Shown here in pieces: positions 38,628-50,100 of a stretch of 64,000 nt of DNA (its first letter is position 1; each line of letters starts with the position of its first letter). Under the pieces are notes generated by a model. That model saw nothing but the letters and a program-made list of their open reading frames with translations. It was not told the origin of the DNA and did not search any database. Source of the stretch: Rhynchopus euleeides (lineage: Eukaryota > Euglenozoa > Diplonemea > Diplonemida > Diplonemidae); assembly GCA_963210315.1 (NCBI GenBank), contig OY723271.1, forward strand, positions 248,001 to 312,000. Direction: 5' to 3'. The position numbers were made by a program, and so were the translations under genes.

Positions 38628-40056
38628 TCATGAAATACAGACTCTTGCGGACTGAGGGCGCACAAGAGTGTGTGACACATCGTAGAAGGGCGCCCCATGC
38701 GATGCCTTCGGGGTGAGGAAATTGCGTGCGCTGCGCGGAAGCTGGCGCTCGAACCGGATGGGCGATGTCGTGTGCCTGTCGAGCAGCGCGTAACGCACCT
38801 TGAGCGGCACGCTGTCCGTCGCAGCCCGCTTCGGCCGCACCGACCGCCCCGTTGTGCGACGGAAGTCTATCCCGCAGACGTGCCGCCCACTGGCACCCTC
38901 ACCCGACACCTGGCAGCGGTTCTCCTTCAGCGCGACATCCACCTTCCGCTCCAGGCGCACCGCGTGCCGGTTGCTGCACACCGCCTCCCTGTGGGCAACC
39001 CTGTCGAAGCGCACGCTGCCCTTGACATACGGTGCCTTGGTCGTGGCACGCAGCGATGTGTCGTAGAATGACTCCTGGCCAGGCTCCGTCTGTGTCTTTA
39101 GTGGCTTGCGCGCTGACTGCGCTGCGATGTTGATGTTGGACACATGCTTCTGAGAGAGAGAGAGGGGATGCAAGGGGGTGGGCGCGGGAGTGTGCAGTGC
39201 AGCTCCCTTCCGAGTGAGGTGCAGAGAGCGCAAGGGTGGCGACAGATGGCAGCGGCACGGGCATACCTCCACAGGGGTGCTGTCGTAGTACGGCAGATCG
39301 AGGCGTTCTATGCGGTGCCGGATGCCCTCCTGCTCGCGTGAAGTCTCGCGGTCCATCAGAAACGCGCCCTGGGGTAGTGGGGTGGGGTGGGGTGACGGGG
39401 CAAGAACACAAGCATCCCCAAAAACAACACCCAATGAGCGCGGCAGCCGTGTTTCCCTCTTCTGAATCACCCTATGATTTTTGATGCCCTGGCACTTCCA
39501 CTTCTCTTGACCCCAGAGGACATGTGAACACCGGTGTCACAGCCACACGACACACCCACCCAGGGTTGTCGCAAACCCGGCATGCCTTTCTGGTGCCCTC
39601 CCACGCTGTGTGCGTGGCTGTCGTCGGGTCTGGTGTGCTGCGGTGCGACGCATGACTCGCGCCGTGTCCGCCACGCTCACGCTGCTCGCGTGTGACCATG
39701 CGACCCATCTGGAACCCCGCCACACGCCTGTTGGACACAGCGGGTGACGCCACCACGTCATACTGCAGAGCAGATGCGCTGCGGTTCCCCCCCATTGCAC
39801 GGTCACGCGACTCGCGCGAAACGCACTTCGAAAAGTCGGCGATGCCGCGCGTGCGAGAGAAGGAGGTCGAGCAGCTGGCGACACTCACGTCGTCATCAGG
39901 AGGCGGGGGGTGAGCAGTGCCGTGCCGCATCGGGGTGCGCGGCATCGTGCGGAGCCATAGGCGCAGCTTCTTCTTCCGCAGGATGCTGGCACTGTTCTTC
40001 CCACAGTTCACAAACGACTTCACATCGCGCATCAAAGGGTGTGGGGGTGCGGACAT
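38628..40056 (-). CDS. repeat-motif protein, three exons, possibly axonemal
   Basis: The model has exons 40056-39556, 39368-39267 and 39149-38628. The second intron (39266-39150, gtatgc...ctctcag) is convincing. The first (39555-39369, gtgtgt...ccccag) is likely. The start is MSAPPHPLM, or MRDVKSF eight codons later. The product is about 374 basic residues without membrane segments. Two short motifs recur: an F-x-x-x-x-x-R-E/S type (ADFSKCVSRESRD, AGFQMGRMVTRE, VRFDRVAHREA, IRFERQLPRSAR) and an aromatic-Y-D type (LQYDVV, PYYDST, SFYDTS, PFYDVS). Such spaced F-R and Y-D motifs are common in proteins that line ciliary microtubules, so an axonemal role is a guess. I do not recognise the family. 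Confidence 0.65.
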
Positions 40057-41375
40057 GCTGCAGACACGCCAGCCATGCCCAGGGTGGGGTGCGGGGACAT
40101 CTGTGGTGGTATGGTGGCATGAGTGGGGAGCAGCAGAGAGGTAGGTGGAAGGGCGGAGGGGTGGGGTGGGGTGGTGGTGTGTTGGAAGAATTGAGGGGGG
40201 GGCAGGAAGTGTGCCCACCCCAGGCACCGTCACTTGTGGTTGTGGAGTATCGCCTGGTGTGTGTGGTGTGTTGGTGGCGTGTCGTGTGCCCGCACAACAC
40301 AGCTGGTGTGGTTACAACATGTAAAACGCGCAGCTTGCATGCCCCGTCAGGTGCCTCCGAGACAAGACCCACGATGCAATGCAATGCAATGCGGCATGGG
40401 GTGTGGGATGGGGGTGCTGCGGCGAGAGGGGCCGCCTCCCGGTTGGTGTGTTTGGCTGCCAAGTAAAGGCTGTCCGCCCACCGAGGCGGGCTTGCCGAGG
40501 AGGGCCAAGAATATAAGAAAAAGAGGCGCCTGTGCGCAGCCTGTTGGTTCACGCCGCAGTGCCGACACGGTTGATAAATCATCGTAACACCGCTGGCTCT
40601 CTGTGGCTGTTGCTGATTTTGATGTGGGAGAGGAAGTGGGACCGGCACAGGCGCCGTGGTGGTTGTGTGGGGTGCATCGTGTCCTGCTGTGTCTTGCCGT
40701 GGCCAGCCAGAAGATGGCCACAGCGCACCGTGTCCACACACCACTTGCAGCCGCAAGAGCCAAAGTCAAATCGCTCTGCGGATGCTCAAGTTCCTTCGGA
40801 GTCAGTGAAGTTCATGGGAGGACAATGGAATGGAGAAGGGAGATGGAAACAAAAGGCAACGGTTCCTGTGATTATCACAGCGCGGGCAGCACAGCGTGAG
40901 CCGGGGCACAGGCAAGCAGCTGCGCGTATGCCTCCTACTCTATTACTGTGCTGTGATGTGCCTTGCGTGTGTACGTCTGGTTGCGCTTCGTTTAGTGCAC
41001 AGGAAAACAGTCACGCTGCCAGCAGTGATATGTGCCATCGGAGGCATGTTGCTGGCGGCGCCTAAGAACTGGGGTGCGCCAGGGCGCGAAAACAAAAAGG
41101 CGGAAGGGAAAGACAAATATAGAAGCGCCAGGGGATGTGCGGGGGTCCCGCGCGCAACCCACAAGGACGATGTTTGTAATATGTTTGGGCAAACAGAGGC
41201 AGGGGCAGAAGGCAGAAGAGGGGGCAGGCGGGAGAGTCAACTGTCCGCATCGCTTCGCAAGCGATCCCCGGTATTCCTTTCAAAAGAGCGGATGTATGGA
41301 ATATGAACAAAGCAAGCCCCTCGCCGTCAAGTCTCGGGTTAGTGAAGCGGGTATGACGCTGTGGCCTGAAGCGGC

Positions 41376-41582
41376 TCACGCGAAGTCAACGCCGTTCTCC
41401 TGGATCTGCCTCCACGCCGCCACGAAGTGTGTTTCGTAGAGGCGCTGGTTCGTGGAGAACTGGCGCACCAGGTTGCGGAGGCGGTTGTCGGCACGCATCA
41501 CCATGTCGATGGGCAGCATGGTGAAGCGGGGGCGCGGCCCGCCGAGGTACTGCAGGTCGAACGGGCCGTTTGTCTGGGCTGT
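41376..41582 (-). pseudogene. duplicated 3' end of the peroxidase gene
   Basis: This is the same sequence as 43040-42834, coding AQTNGPFDLQYLGGPRPRF to the stop. It was copied by the tandem duplication and is not connected to an upstream coding part. Confidence 0.85.
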
Positions 41583-41786
41583 GTTCCTGCCCCAAGGCCC
41601 TTGTCCAGCATCAGTAGAGTGTCCAGTCTGGCGGACGACTGCTACTGTCCGCCCGGGCCCTCACACCGGTGATTCCGGCTCTCCTCGCGAGTGCCGAGTG
41701 ACCCCCACCTCCAGCTTGTCGACTGCCGCGTTGGCGGCGGCGTCCGCGTCCGCATTCCACTTTCGGCCCACGTGCACGAGAGTGAT
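41583..41786 (-). mobile_element. LINE 3' end, 204-base duplicated piece
   Basis: This piece has the 3' UTR and the last codons of the LINE RNase H (HVGRKWNADADAAANAA). It arose by the local tandem duplication and not by a separate insertion, since its flank is the duplicated peroxidase end. Confidence 0.85.
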
Positions 41787-43244
41787 ACGCGCAGCTTGCA
41801 TGCCCCGTCAGGTGCCTCCGAGACAAGACCCACGATGCAATGCAATGCAATGCGGCATGGGGTGTGGGACGGGGGTGCTGCGGCGAGAGGGGCCGCCTCC
41901 CGGTTGGTGTGTTTGGCTGCCAAGTAAAGGCTGTCCGCCCACCGAGGCAGGCTTGCCGAGGAGGGCCAAGAATATAAGAAAAAGAGGCGCCTGTGCGCAG
42001 CCTGTTGGTTCACGCCGCAGTGCCGACGCGGTTGATAAATCATCGTAACACCGCTGGCTCTCTGTGGCTGTTGCTGATTTTGATGTGGGAGAGGAAGTGG
42101 AGGACCGGCACAGGCGCCGTGGTGGTTGTGTGGGGTGCATCGTGTCCTCCTGTGGCTTGCCGTGGCCAGCGATGGCCACAGCGCACCGTGTCCACACACC
42201 ACTTGCAGCCGCAAGAGCCAAAGTCAAATCGCTCTGCGGATGCTCAAGTTCCTTCGGAGTCAGTGAAGTTCATGGGAGGACAATGGAATGGAGAAGGGAG
42301 ATGGAAACAAAAGGCAACGGTTCCTGTGATTATCACAGCGCGGGCAGCACAGCGTGAGCCAGGGCACAGGCAAGCAGCTGCGCGTATGCCTCCTACTCTA
42401 TTGCTGTGCTGTGATGTGCCTTGCGTGTGTACGTCTGGTTGCGCTTCGTTTAGTGCACAGGAAAACAGACACGCTGCCAGCAGTGATATGTGCCATCGGA
42501 GGCATGTTGCTGGCGGCGCCTACGAACTGGGGTGCGCCAGGGCGCGAAAACAAAAAGGCGGAAGGGAAAGACAAATATAGAAGCGCCAGGGGATGTGCGG
42601 GGGTCCCGCGCGCAACCCACAAGGGCGATGTTTGTAATATGTTTGGGCAAACAGAGGCAGGGGCAGAAGGCAGAAGAGGGGGCAGGCGGGAGAGTCAACT
42701 GTCCGCATCGCTTCGCAAGCGATCCCCGGTATTCCTTTCAAAAGAGCGGATGTATGGAATATGAACAAAGCAAGCCCCTCGCCGTCAAGTCTCGGGTTAG
42801 TGAAGCGGGTATGACGCTGTGGCCTGAAGCGGCTCACGCGAAGTCAACGCCGTTCTCCTGGATCTGCCTCCACGCCGCCACGAAGTGTGTTTCGTAGAGG
42901 CGCTGGTTCGTGGAGAACTGGCGCACCAGGTTGCGGAGGCGGTTGTCGGCACGCATCACCATGTCGATGGGAAGCATGGTGAAGCGGGGGCGCGGCCCGC
43001 CGAGGTACTGCAGGTCGAACGGGCCGTTTGTCTGGGCTGTGTTCCTGCCCCAAGGCCCTTGTCCAGCATCAGTAGAGTGTCCAGTCTGGCGGACGACTGC
43101 TACTGTCCGCCCGGGCCCTCACACCGGTGATTCCGGCTCTCCTCGCGAGTGCCGAGTGACCCCCACCTCCAGCTTGTCGACTGCCGCGTTGGCGGCGGCG
43201 TCCGCGTCCGCATTCCACTTTCGGCCCACGTGCACGAGAGTGAT
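41787..43244. repeat. tandem duplication, second unit
   Basis: This is the partner of 40326-41786. It continues without a break into the rest of LINE copy 1. No gene besides the peroxidase 3' end is supported in the unit. Confidence 0.9.
42834..43040 (-). CDS. class I heme peroxidase, 3' part of a gene split by LINEs
   Basis: This is the C-terminal coding part of the gene whose 5' part is 53710-52771. It codes about 68 residues, including GPFDLQYLGGPRPRF, TMLPIDMVM and FVAAWRQIQENGVDFA. The LPxD motif supplies the Asp that contacts the proximal His in ascorbate-peroxidase-type enzymes. Reading from the end of the 5' part (WGKWRA) into this part (TAQTNG) keeps frame if one A is counted once, so the LINE entered coding sequence with at most one duplicated base. 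As it stands the gene cannot make an intact enzyme unless 9.7 kb is spliced out, which no splice signal at the junction suggests. Confidence 0.85.
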   Translation of the reverse strand, partial: TAQTNGPFDLQYLGGPRPRFTMLPIDMVMRADNRLRNLVRQFSTNQRLYETHFVAAWRQIQENGVDFA

Positions 43245-46200
43245 CTGTGTGCCGGCCGCCCGCAGGGCGGCGATGCGTTCTCTGGCCTTGACGTACAGCG
43301 GGCGGAGCTTCTTGCTCCGGCACATGGTGTCGGTGTTGACCTGGTCCGCAACCAGCTGACTATCGCCATACACCACCACCTCGCCCACCGGCGGGTGGTC
43401 AATCAGTTCATCTAGGCAGAGCAGTAGACCCGCGTACTCCGCCTCGTTCACAGTGCACCCCTGCGCCAGTCTGCTCTGCGCGGTCCACACCACCACACCA
43501 CTCGCGGTTTTGCGCACTGCACCCGCACCCGTGCCCGCCCGCTTCTTGGCAGTGCCCTTCCCCCGTCTGAGGGACCCGTCGAAGAAAAGGGTTTCCACCC
43601 CACTCCGCGGTTGGGGCTCAGCTCGTGCCACCACATGACCAGCCGCCGCGGCCTCGTACACGGCTCTCCTCTCGTCGCGGCCCGCCTCTTGGACCAGAAC
43701 CTCCATCGTGGTCCAGCTCGGGCGCGGTGTCAGCGACGCGGCCTCTCGCACTTGCTCCTTCAGCCTAGTGAGCATCGCTTCGACCGCCTGCGTGCACAGC
43801 AAGCGAGGACGCCGGTTCAGCCCGCCGCACTGCAGCTGTCCGATGAAGGGCTCCAGAGACTTGCACTTGGACTCCCCGCCCTTCTTCCCCGGGTGGATGT
43901 ACTCACCGGGTCCCGCAATGGCTTCACATGTGCGCATCCAGGCAGCCATCAGCGTACCCTTGTCCCTCGCAGTCAGGGCCCGCTGCCCCTTCTTCTTGCT
44001 CCCCGGCGAGAACACGACGTCGACGCCGGTGAACACCTCGAAGTCCACCGCGAGTTCCAACCAGGATACGTGGTACTTGCGGTTGTTTTCGTCGTCCGGC
44101 CACTTCAGCTGCCTCCACCAGTCGCGGACCGCGAAATAGGCCGGCACCCCAGCCACCTTAGACCAGGCTTGCGGCGGCAGGGCATCAGGGAGCTTGTCGT
44201 AGGTCTCAAGGGGTTCCTCAGGGTCCCAACCCCAAGGAAAGGGCTCGCGTACCGACACCCCTGTGGCCGGTTCAGCCTCGCGCTGCTTGAGGAGTCGCTC
44301 CCTCTGGAGGATAATCTCCGTGTACAGTCCAAGCAGCTGCCGCAGGCACTTCGCATTGCCGTGTCCCTGCCGCATCACAAACCCCAGCGGCAGAATCCCG
44401 TTCCGAGCCAAGCAGGGGGGCCAGTTGGTCCTGTCCGCCGCCACCACATCCCGATACGCCGGTAGCCGGCGGTAGTCCGCCGTCGCCTCGCAGCGCCACC
44501 ACATGTGTTCGTGGTCCTCCTTCTCGAGCCCACACAACTTACACATGCCATTCCCCTGCTTGTAATGGCGGAGGCGGCGGTCTTCGGTGACCTGGTCTCC
44601 AGCGATGATCGCCCGCATGATTCCCGCACGGTATGGTTCCGGTTCCCCCGACCACACTCGGGTGACAGCCATGTAGTCGACCCCGTCGCGCATGCCCGTC
44701 GTGTCTTCCCGTTTCTTTGCAGCAATCTCCCGCCACCTGGCCGCACGAACCATCTCACGCAGGTCGTGCAACACCGCAGGTCGATCCTCGCACCCGAGAT
44801 CGATCGCCTTGTCGGAGTCACGTGCCTTGAGGCGCCCCGCATCGGGCCACTTCCAGCGCAGGTCCGAGAGCGCCGTCTGTACCAGGGCCACCGGCCCGGG
44901 AGTCGCCGCCTTGATCTCCGCAGCCGTCAGCGCACCGGCCCTGCTCGGCCCCCGTGGACCCCTCGCGGGGGTGCGTAGGCTTCTGATCTCAGTCACCAGC
45001 TGCCAGAGATCCGGGCATCTGTGGCGCACGGTGTGCATCGCCACCAGTCGTTGGTACTGGATGTAGGACGTCGGGTCCACGCGGTGAGCCGGGCACAGCA
45101 AGTTGCGCACGATCATCGGGCATCGCCGTGCCTTCTGAAACTTCCACAGCACACGCATGACAGCCATGTCAAGGGAGCTCAAGGTGCCCCACAGCGGGTT
45201 GGCTGTGTGGATCGCGGCGAAGGCCATCGGCATCACCATCGTCGCGAGAATCTTCGCCTTGGCCGGGAACCCCAGGTTGAGGTATTTCGCTTCCAGGCGG
45301 CGGCACACCTCAATTGCCTGTTTGACACGCTTGTCACAGATCCCCGAGATCTTCTCCCGCGACACCAGACAGATCTGCGCCCCAAGGTCCTTTATCTCGC
45401 CTCTGGCTTGCACGATGGGCTCCCCTTGGAGAACTAGAGTCAGCGTCTCCCCCGGGTCGGTGGAGAAGCATCTCCCCTTTGTCCCGTACCGCAGGTCCGT
45501 CAGCTCCGAGAACTCCTCGGTGAGCCGTAGCCCCCTCCGGATCTTGGCGAGGTCTGTGTCCAGCAACTTCTTGTCGTCAGCGTAGAGGCCGGTTCCACAC
45601 TGTGCCTCTGCTCGGACCACCCTGTCCCACACCGCCATCACGGGGTTCAGCCACAGTACAGACAGGGGGCACCCCTGGAGGATCCCGTTGAAGGCGGCGA
45701 AGGGTTGACCCACCGAACCCTGCACTTTAAACCGCCTCCTGAGGCCATGGTACATCGCCCGGGAGGGCCGCCGCACTCTGTCGTCGAGACCCATCATTTC
45801 CAGGAGGCCGAAGATGATATCCCATGGCACCGAGTCAAAGCACTTTTTGACGTCGAGGAGAACCCCACGCAGAGGCACGCCCGTCAGGGATGCTTTCTCA
45901 GCTAGCAGCGCAGTCTTCATGTACGCCCCGAAAGCACCCTTGCCCGTACGGAAGCCGTACATGCTGTCAGTCGCCCACTCCTCCTGCCAGACCATCAGTT
46001 GGCTTACCCTGGCTTTCGCCCACACCCTGTATATCACCGACATGACCGTAATAGGGCGATGGTCCAGCGGGTCGGGGTCCTCCTCCTTCGGGATCATCGA
46101 TACAGTCGCCGACAGCAGAGCTTCGGGCCACTCACCCGACAGCTCCACGCCATTCAGAACTTCCGCCAGGGCTGCGTAGAACGCCCGCGGCAACAGCTTC

Positions 46201-47161
46201 AGCTCCTCAGCGTACCAGCCGTCCGTGCCTGGCGCCTTCCCCGAGCCCATGTCCGCAGCCGCCATGTGCAGTTGCTCCCCACTCAGAGGCTGGAGGGGCA
46301 GCGGAACCTCAGGGATGTAGGCGGCGTAACGCTCCTTGAACAGCTCCCACGAGGGGCCTCCATCGCGGTGGCGTTGCATGATGGGGAGCCATGCGTCCAG
46401 GAGCCAGCTGTCCATCACCGACCGATCGGTCGTTTCCTCATCCTGGCGACGCATCAGCACCGACGTGCGTGGCGGGCCCCGGAGCCTCCGGTAGATCTTC
46501 CCGGGGTTCCGATGCCAGGAGGTGTGGGTCTCCCGCATGTACAGGCGGCGCCGCCGCACCGTCATCAGCTTCCGCTCCTTCTCGAGGGCGCGGTCGCACG
46601 CGGCCCGCACCAGCTCCAGCTCCCCCCGCGTCGGGGTCACCGGCTCCACGCGGCCTAGGAGCTCGGACGCCGCAGTGCGCACCTTCTCCCATGCCCCCCT
46701 GACGGAGACTGGCATCGCACCTCCCACAGCACGGCGCTCCACCTCCCGGATCCTGCCCATCATGTCGAGGAGGCAGATCATCTTGCGGGTCAGGGCCCCG
46801 TCGTGACCCCAGCGTTGCCTGCCACATAGCCACTCCTGGCGGACCACCGCGGCGACACCCTTTTTGCGAGCCAGCGCTGCGGTCTTCGCCGACCCCTCGG
46901 CGTCCCGCGGCTCGCACGCGTGCACGGCCAGAAAGCTCGACGCAGCGGAGCACCATGTCTGCCAACGCTCTTCAACGTTCCCAGCTGGATCCCATTGGCG
47001 GGTCAGGGTGTCACACACCTTTGCCGCCGCCTCCCGCAACGCGGGCTTCTCGTCCCTGCCGACCCGCCTGAGCGGCAGGATGGCCGGTACTGCGAGGCGG
47101 TCCACCCTTTGCCGGTACGCGAGCGTCCCGAAGCTCGCGTCCACCTGTCTGTGGGTCGGCC
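43041..47161 (-). mobile_element. LINE copy 1, 5'-truncated
   Basis: This non-LTR retrotransposon copy is more than 98 percent identical to copy 2 by eye. It starts at the very end of the endonuclease domain, so the OTU and most of the endonuclease are missing. Its 5' edge (gggtcgg) abuts the 3' end of copy 2 (ttcctgcccc) at a shared tgttc. Its 3' edge abuts the peroxidase coding sequence. No poly-A or simple 3' tail is present. Confidence 0.85.
43119..47144 (-). CDS. LINE polyprotein, RT to RNase H part (copy 1)
   Basis: The frame is open across the copy and has no ATG at its 5' edge. The first codon given is GTG (Val of VDASFGTL). It codes the reverse transcriptase with fingers and palm (SMIPKEEDPDPLDHRPITV, LLDVKKCFDSVPWD, GILQGCPLS, GLYADDKKLL catalytic box), a Cys/His knuckle (CKLCGLEKEDHEHMWWRC) and an RNase H with its acidic residues (FFDGSLRRG, NEAEYAGL, VYGDSQLVADQ, HVGRKWNADAD). 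It has the complete enzymatic C-terminal part but no endonuclease, so it cannot move alone. Confidence 0.85.
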   Translation of the reverse strand: MDASFGTLAYRQRVDRLAVPAILPLRRVGRDEKPALREAAAKVCDTLTRQWDPAGNVEERWQTWCSAASSFLAVHACEPRDAEGSAKTAALARKKGVAAVVRQEWLCGRQRWGHDGALTRKMICLLDMMGRIREVERRAVGGAMPVSVRGAWEKVRTAASELLGRVEPVTPTRGELELVRAACDRALEKERKLMTVRRRRLYMRETHTSWHRNPGKIYRRLRGPPRTSVLMRRQDEETTDRSVMDSWLLDAWLPIMQRHRDGGPSWELFKERYAAYIPEVPLPLQPLSGEQLHMAAADMGSGKAPGTDGWYAEELKLLPRAFYAALAEVLNGVELSGEWPEALLSATVSMIPKEEDPDPLDHRPITVMSVIYRVWAKARVSQLMVWQEEWATDSMYGFRTGKGAFGAYMKTALLAEKASLTGVPLRGVLLDVKKCFDSVPWDIIFGLLEMMGLDDRVRRPSRAMYHGLRRRFKVQGSVGQPFAAFNGILQGCPLSVLWLNPVMAVWDRVVRAEAQCGTGLYADDKKLLDTDLAKIRRGLRLTEEFSELTDLRYGTKGRCFSTDPGETLTLVLQGEPIVQARGEIKDLGAQICLVSREKISGICDKRVKQAIEVCRRLEAKYLNLGFPAKAKILATMVMPMAFAAIHTANPLWGTLSSLDMAVMRVLWKFQKARRCPMIVRNLLCPAHRVDPTSYIQYQRLVAMHTVRHRCPDLWQLVTEIRSLRTPARGPRGPSRAGALTAAEIKAATPGPVALVQTALSDLRWKWPDAGRLKARDSDKAIDLGCEDRPAVLHDLREMVRAARWREIAAKKREDTTGMRDGVDYMAVTRVWSGEPEPYRAGIMRAIIAGDQVTEDRRLRHYKQGNGMCKLCGLEKEDHEHMWWRCEATADYRRLPAYRDVVAADRTNWPPCLARNGILPLGFVMRQGHGNAKCLRQLLGLYTEIILQRERLLKQREAEPATGVSVREPFPWGWDPEEPLETYDKLPDALPPQAWSKVAGVPAYFAVRDWWRQLKWPDDENNRKYHVSWLELAVDFEVFTGVDVVFSPGSKKKGQRALTARDKGTLMAAWMRTCEAIAGPGEYIHPGKKGGESKCKSLEPFIGQLQCGGLNRRPRLLCTQAVEAMLTRLKEQVREAASLTPRPSWTTMEVLVQEAGRDERRAVYEAAAAGHVVARAEPQPRSGVETLFFDGSLRRGKGTAKKRAGTGAGAVRKTASGVVVWTAQSRLAQGCTVNEAEYAGLLLCLDELIDHPPVGEVVVYGDSQLVADQVNTDTMCRSKKLRPLYVKARERIAALRAAGTQITLVHVGRKWNADADAAANAAVDKLEVGVTRHSRGEPESPV

Positions 47162-50100
47162 TGTTCCTGCCCCAAGGCCCTTGTCCAGCATCAGTAGAGT
47201 GTCCAGTCTGGCGGACGACTGCTACTGTCCGCCCGGGCCCTCACACCGGTGATTCCGGCTCTCCTCGCGAGTGCCGAGTGACCCCCACCTCCAGCTTGTC
47301 GACTGCCGCGTTGGCGGCGGCGTCCGCGTCCGCATTCCACTTTCGGCCCACGTGCACGAGAGTGATCCGTGTGCCGGCCGCCCGCAGGGCGGCGATGCGT
47401 TCTCTGGCCTTGACGTACAGCGGGCGGAGCTTCTTGCTCCGGCACATGGTGTCGGTGTTGACCTGGTCCGCAACCAGCTGACTATCGCCATACACCACCA
47501 CCTCGCCCACCGGCGGGTGGTCAATCAGTTCATCTAGGCAGAGCAGTAGACCCGCGTACTCCGCCTCGTTCACAGTGCACCCCTGCGCCAGTCTGCTCTG
47601 CGCGGTCCACACCACCACACCACTCGCGGTTTTGCGCACTGCACCCGCACCCGTGCCCGCCCGCTTCTTGGCAGTGCCCTTCCCCCGTCTGAGGGAGCCG
47701 TCGAAGAAAAGGGTTTCCACCCCAGTCCGCGGCTGGGGCTCAGCTCGTGCCACCACATGACTAGCCGCCGCGGCCTCGTACACGGCTCTCCTCTCGTCGC
47801 GGCCCGCCTCTTGGACCAGAACCTCCATCGTGGTCCAGCTCGGGCGCGGTGTCAGTGACGCGGCCTCTCTTACTTGCTCCTTCAGCCTAGTGAGCATCGC
47901 TTCTACCGCCTGCGTGCACAGCAAGCGAGGACGCCGGTTCAGCCCGCCGCACTGCAGCTGTCCGATGAAGGGCTCCAGAGACTTGCACTTGGACTCCCCG
48001 CCCTTCTTCCCCGGGTGGATGTACTCACCGGGTCCCGCAATGGCTTCACATGTGCGCATCCAGGCAGCCATCAGCGTACCCTTGTCCCTCGCAGTCAGGG
48101 CCCGCTGCCCCTTCTTCTTGCTCCCCGGTGAGAACACGACGTCGACGCCGGTGAACACCTCGAAGTCCACAGCAAGTTCCAACCAGGATACGTGGTACTT
48201 GCGGTTGTTCTCGTCGTCCGGCCACTTCAGTTGCCTCCACCAGTCGCGGACCGCGAAGTAGGCCGGCACCCCAGCCACCTTAGACCAGGCTTGCGGCGGC
48301 AGGGCATCAGGGAGTTTGTCGTAGGTCTCAAGCGGTTCCTCAGGGTCCCAACCCCAAGGAAAGGGCTCGCGTACCGACACCCCTGTGGCCGGTTCAGCCT
48401 CGCGCTGCTTGAGGAGGCGCTCCCTCTGGAGGATAATCTCCGCGTACAGACCAAGCAGCTGCCGCAGGCACTTCGCATTGCCGTGTCCCGGTCGCATCAC
48501 AAACCCCAGAGGCAGAATCCCGTTCCTAGCCAAGCAGGGGGGCCAGTTCGTCCTGTCCGCCGCCACCACATCCCGATACGCTGGCAGCCGGCGGTAGTCC
48601 GCCGTCGCCTCGCAGCGCCACCACATGTGTTCGTGGTCCTCCTTCTCGAGCCCACACAACTTACACATGCCATTCCCCTGCTTGTAATGGCGGAGGCGGC
48701 GGTCTTCGGTGACCTGGTCTCCAGCGATGATCGCCCGCATGATACCCGCACGGTATGGTTCCGGCTCCCCAGACCACACTCGGGTGATAGCCATGTAGTC
48801 GACCCCGTCGCGCATGCCCGTCGTGTCCTCCCGCTTCTTCGCAGCAATCTCTCGCCACCTGGCCGCACGAACCATCTCACGCAGGTCGTGCAACACCGCA
48901 GGTCGATCCTCGCACCCGAGATCGATCGCCTTGTCGGAGTCACGTGCCTTGAGGCGCCCCGCAGCGGGCCACTTCCAGCGCAGGTCTGAGAGCGCCGTCT
49001 GTACCAGGGTCACCGGCCCGGGAGTCGCCGCCTTGATCTCCGCAGCCGTCAGCGCACCGGCTCTGCTCGGCCCCCGTGGACCCCTCGCGGGGGTGCGTAG
49101 GCTTCTGATCTCAGTCACCAGCTGCCAGAGATCCGGGCATCTGTGGCGCACGGTGTGCATCGCCACCAGGCGTTGGTACTGGATGTAGGACGTCGGGTCC
49201 ACGCGGTGAGCCGGGCACAGCAAGTTGCGCACGATCATCGGGCATCGCCGTGCCTTCTGAAACTTCCACAGCACACGCATGACAGCCATGTCAAGGGAGC
49301 TCAAGGTGCCCCACAGCGGGTTGGCTGTGTGGATCGCGGCGAAGGCCATCGGCATCACCATCGTCGCGAGAATCTTCGCCTTGGCCGGGAACCCCAGGTT
49401 GAGGTATTTCGCTTCCAGGCGGCGGCACACCTCAATTGCCTTTTTGACACGCTTGTCACAGATCCCCGAGATCTTCTCCCGCGACACCAGACAGATCTGC
49501 GCCCCAAGGTCCTTTATCTCGCCCCTGGCTTGCACGATGGGCTCCCCTTGGAGAACTAGAGCCAGCGTCTCCCCCGGGTCGGTGGAGAAGCATCTCCCCT
49601 TTGTCCCGTACCGCAGGTCCGTCAGCTCCGAGAACTCCTCGGTGAGCTGTAGCCCCCTCCGGATCTTGGCGAGGTCTGTGTCCAGCAACTTCTTGTCGTC
49701 AGCGTAGAGGCCGGTTCCACACTGTGCCTCTGCTCGGACCACCCTGTCCCACACCGCCATTACGGGGTTCAGCCACAGTACAGACAGGGGGCACCCCTGG
49801 AGGATCCCGTTGAAGGCGGCGAAGGGTTGACCCACCGAACCCTGCACTTTAAACCGCCTCCTGAGGCCTTGGTACATCGCCCGGGAGGGCCGCCGCACTC
49901 TGTCGTCGAGACCCATCATTTCCAGGAGGCCGAAGATGATATCCCATGGCACCGAGTCAAAGCACTTTTTGACGTCGAGGAGAACCCCACGCAGAGGCAC
50001 GCCCGTCAGGGAAGCTTTCTCAGCGAGCAGCGCAGTCTTCATGTACGCCCCGAAAGCACCCTTGCCCGCACGGAAGCCGTACATGCTGTCAGTCGCCCAC

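Larger units (their letters stand above)
40326..41786. repeat. tandem duplication, first unit (about 1.46 kb)
   Basis: The unit is almost identical to 41787-43244, with a few substitutions and two indels (for example 40640 against 42100). It contains intergenic sequence, the 3' end of the peroxidase gene (41582-41376) and the last 204 bases of the LINE (41583-41786). The junction joins LINE-internal sequence (...gcacgagagtgat) directly to acgcgcagcttgcatgcc, so the duplication happened after the LINE was in place. Confidence 0.9.

Noticed and set aside
39896-42048. Several overlapping plus- and minus-strand frames in and near the tandem duplication
   Set aside because: They repeat in both units without codon-level constraint and match no family. 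The only supported coding part there is the peroxidase 3' end.
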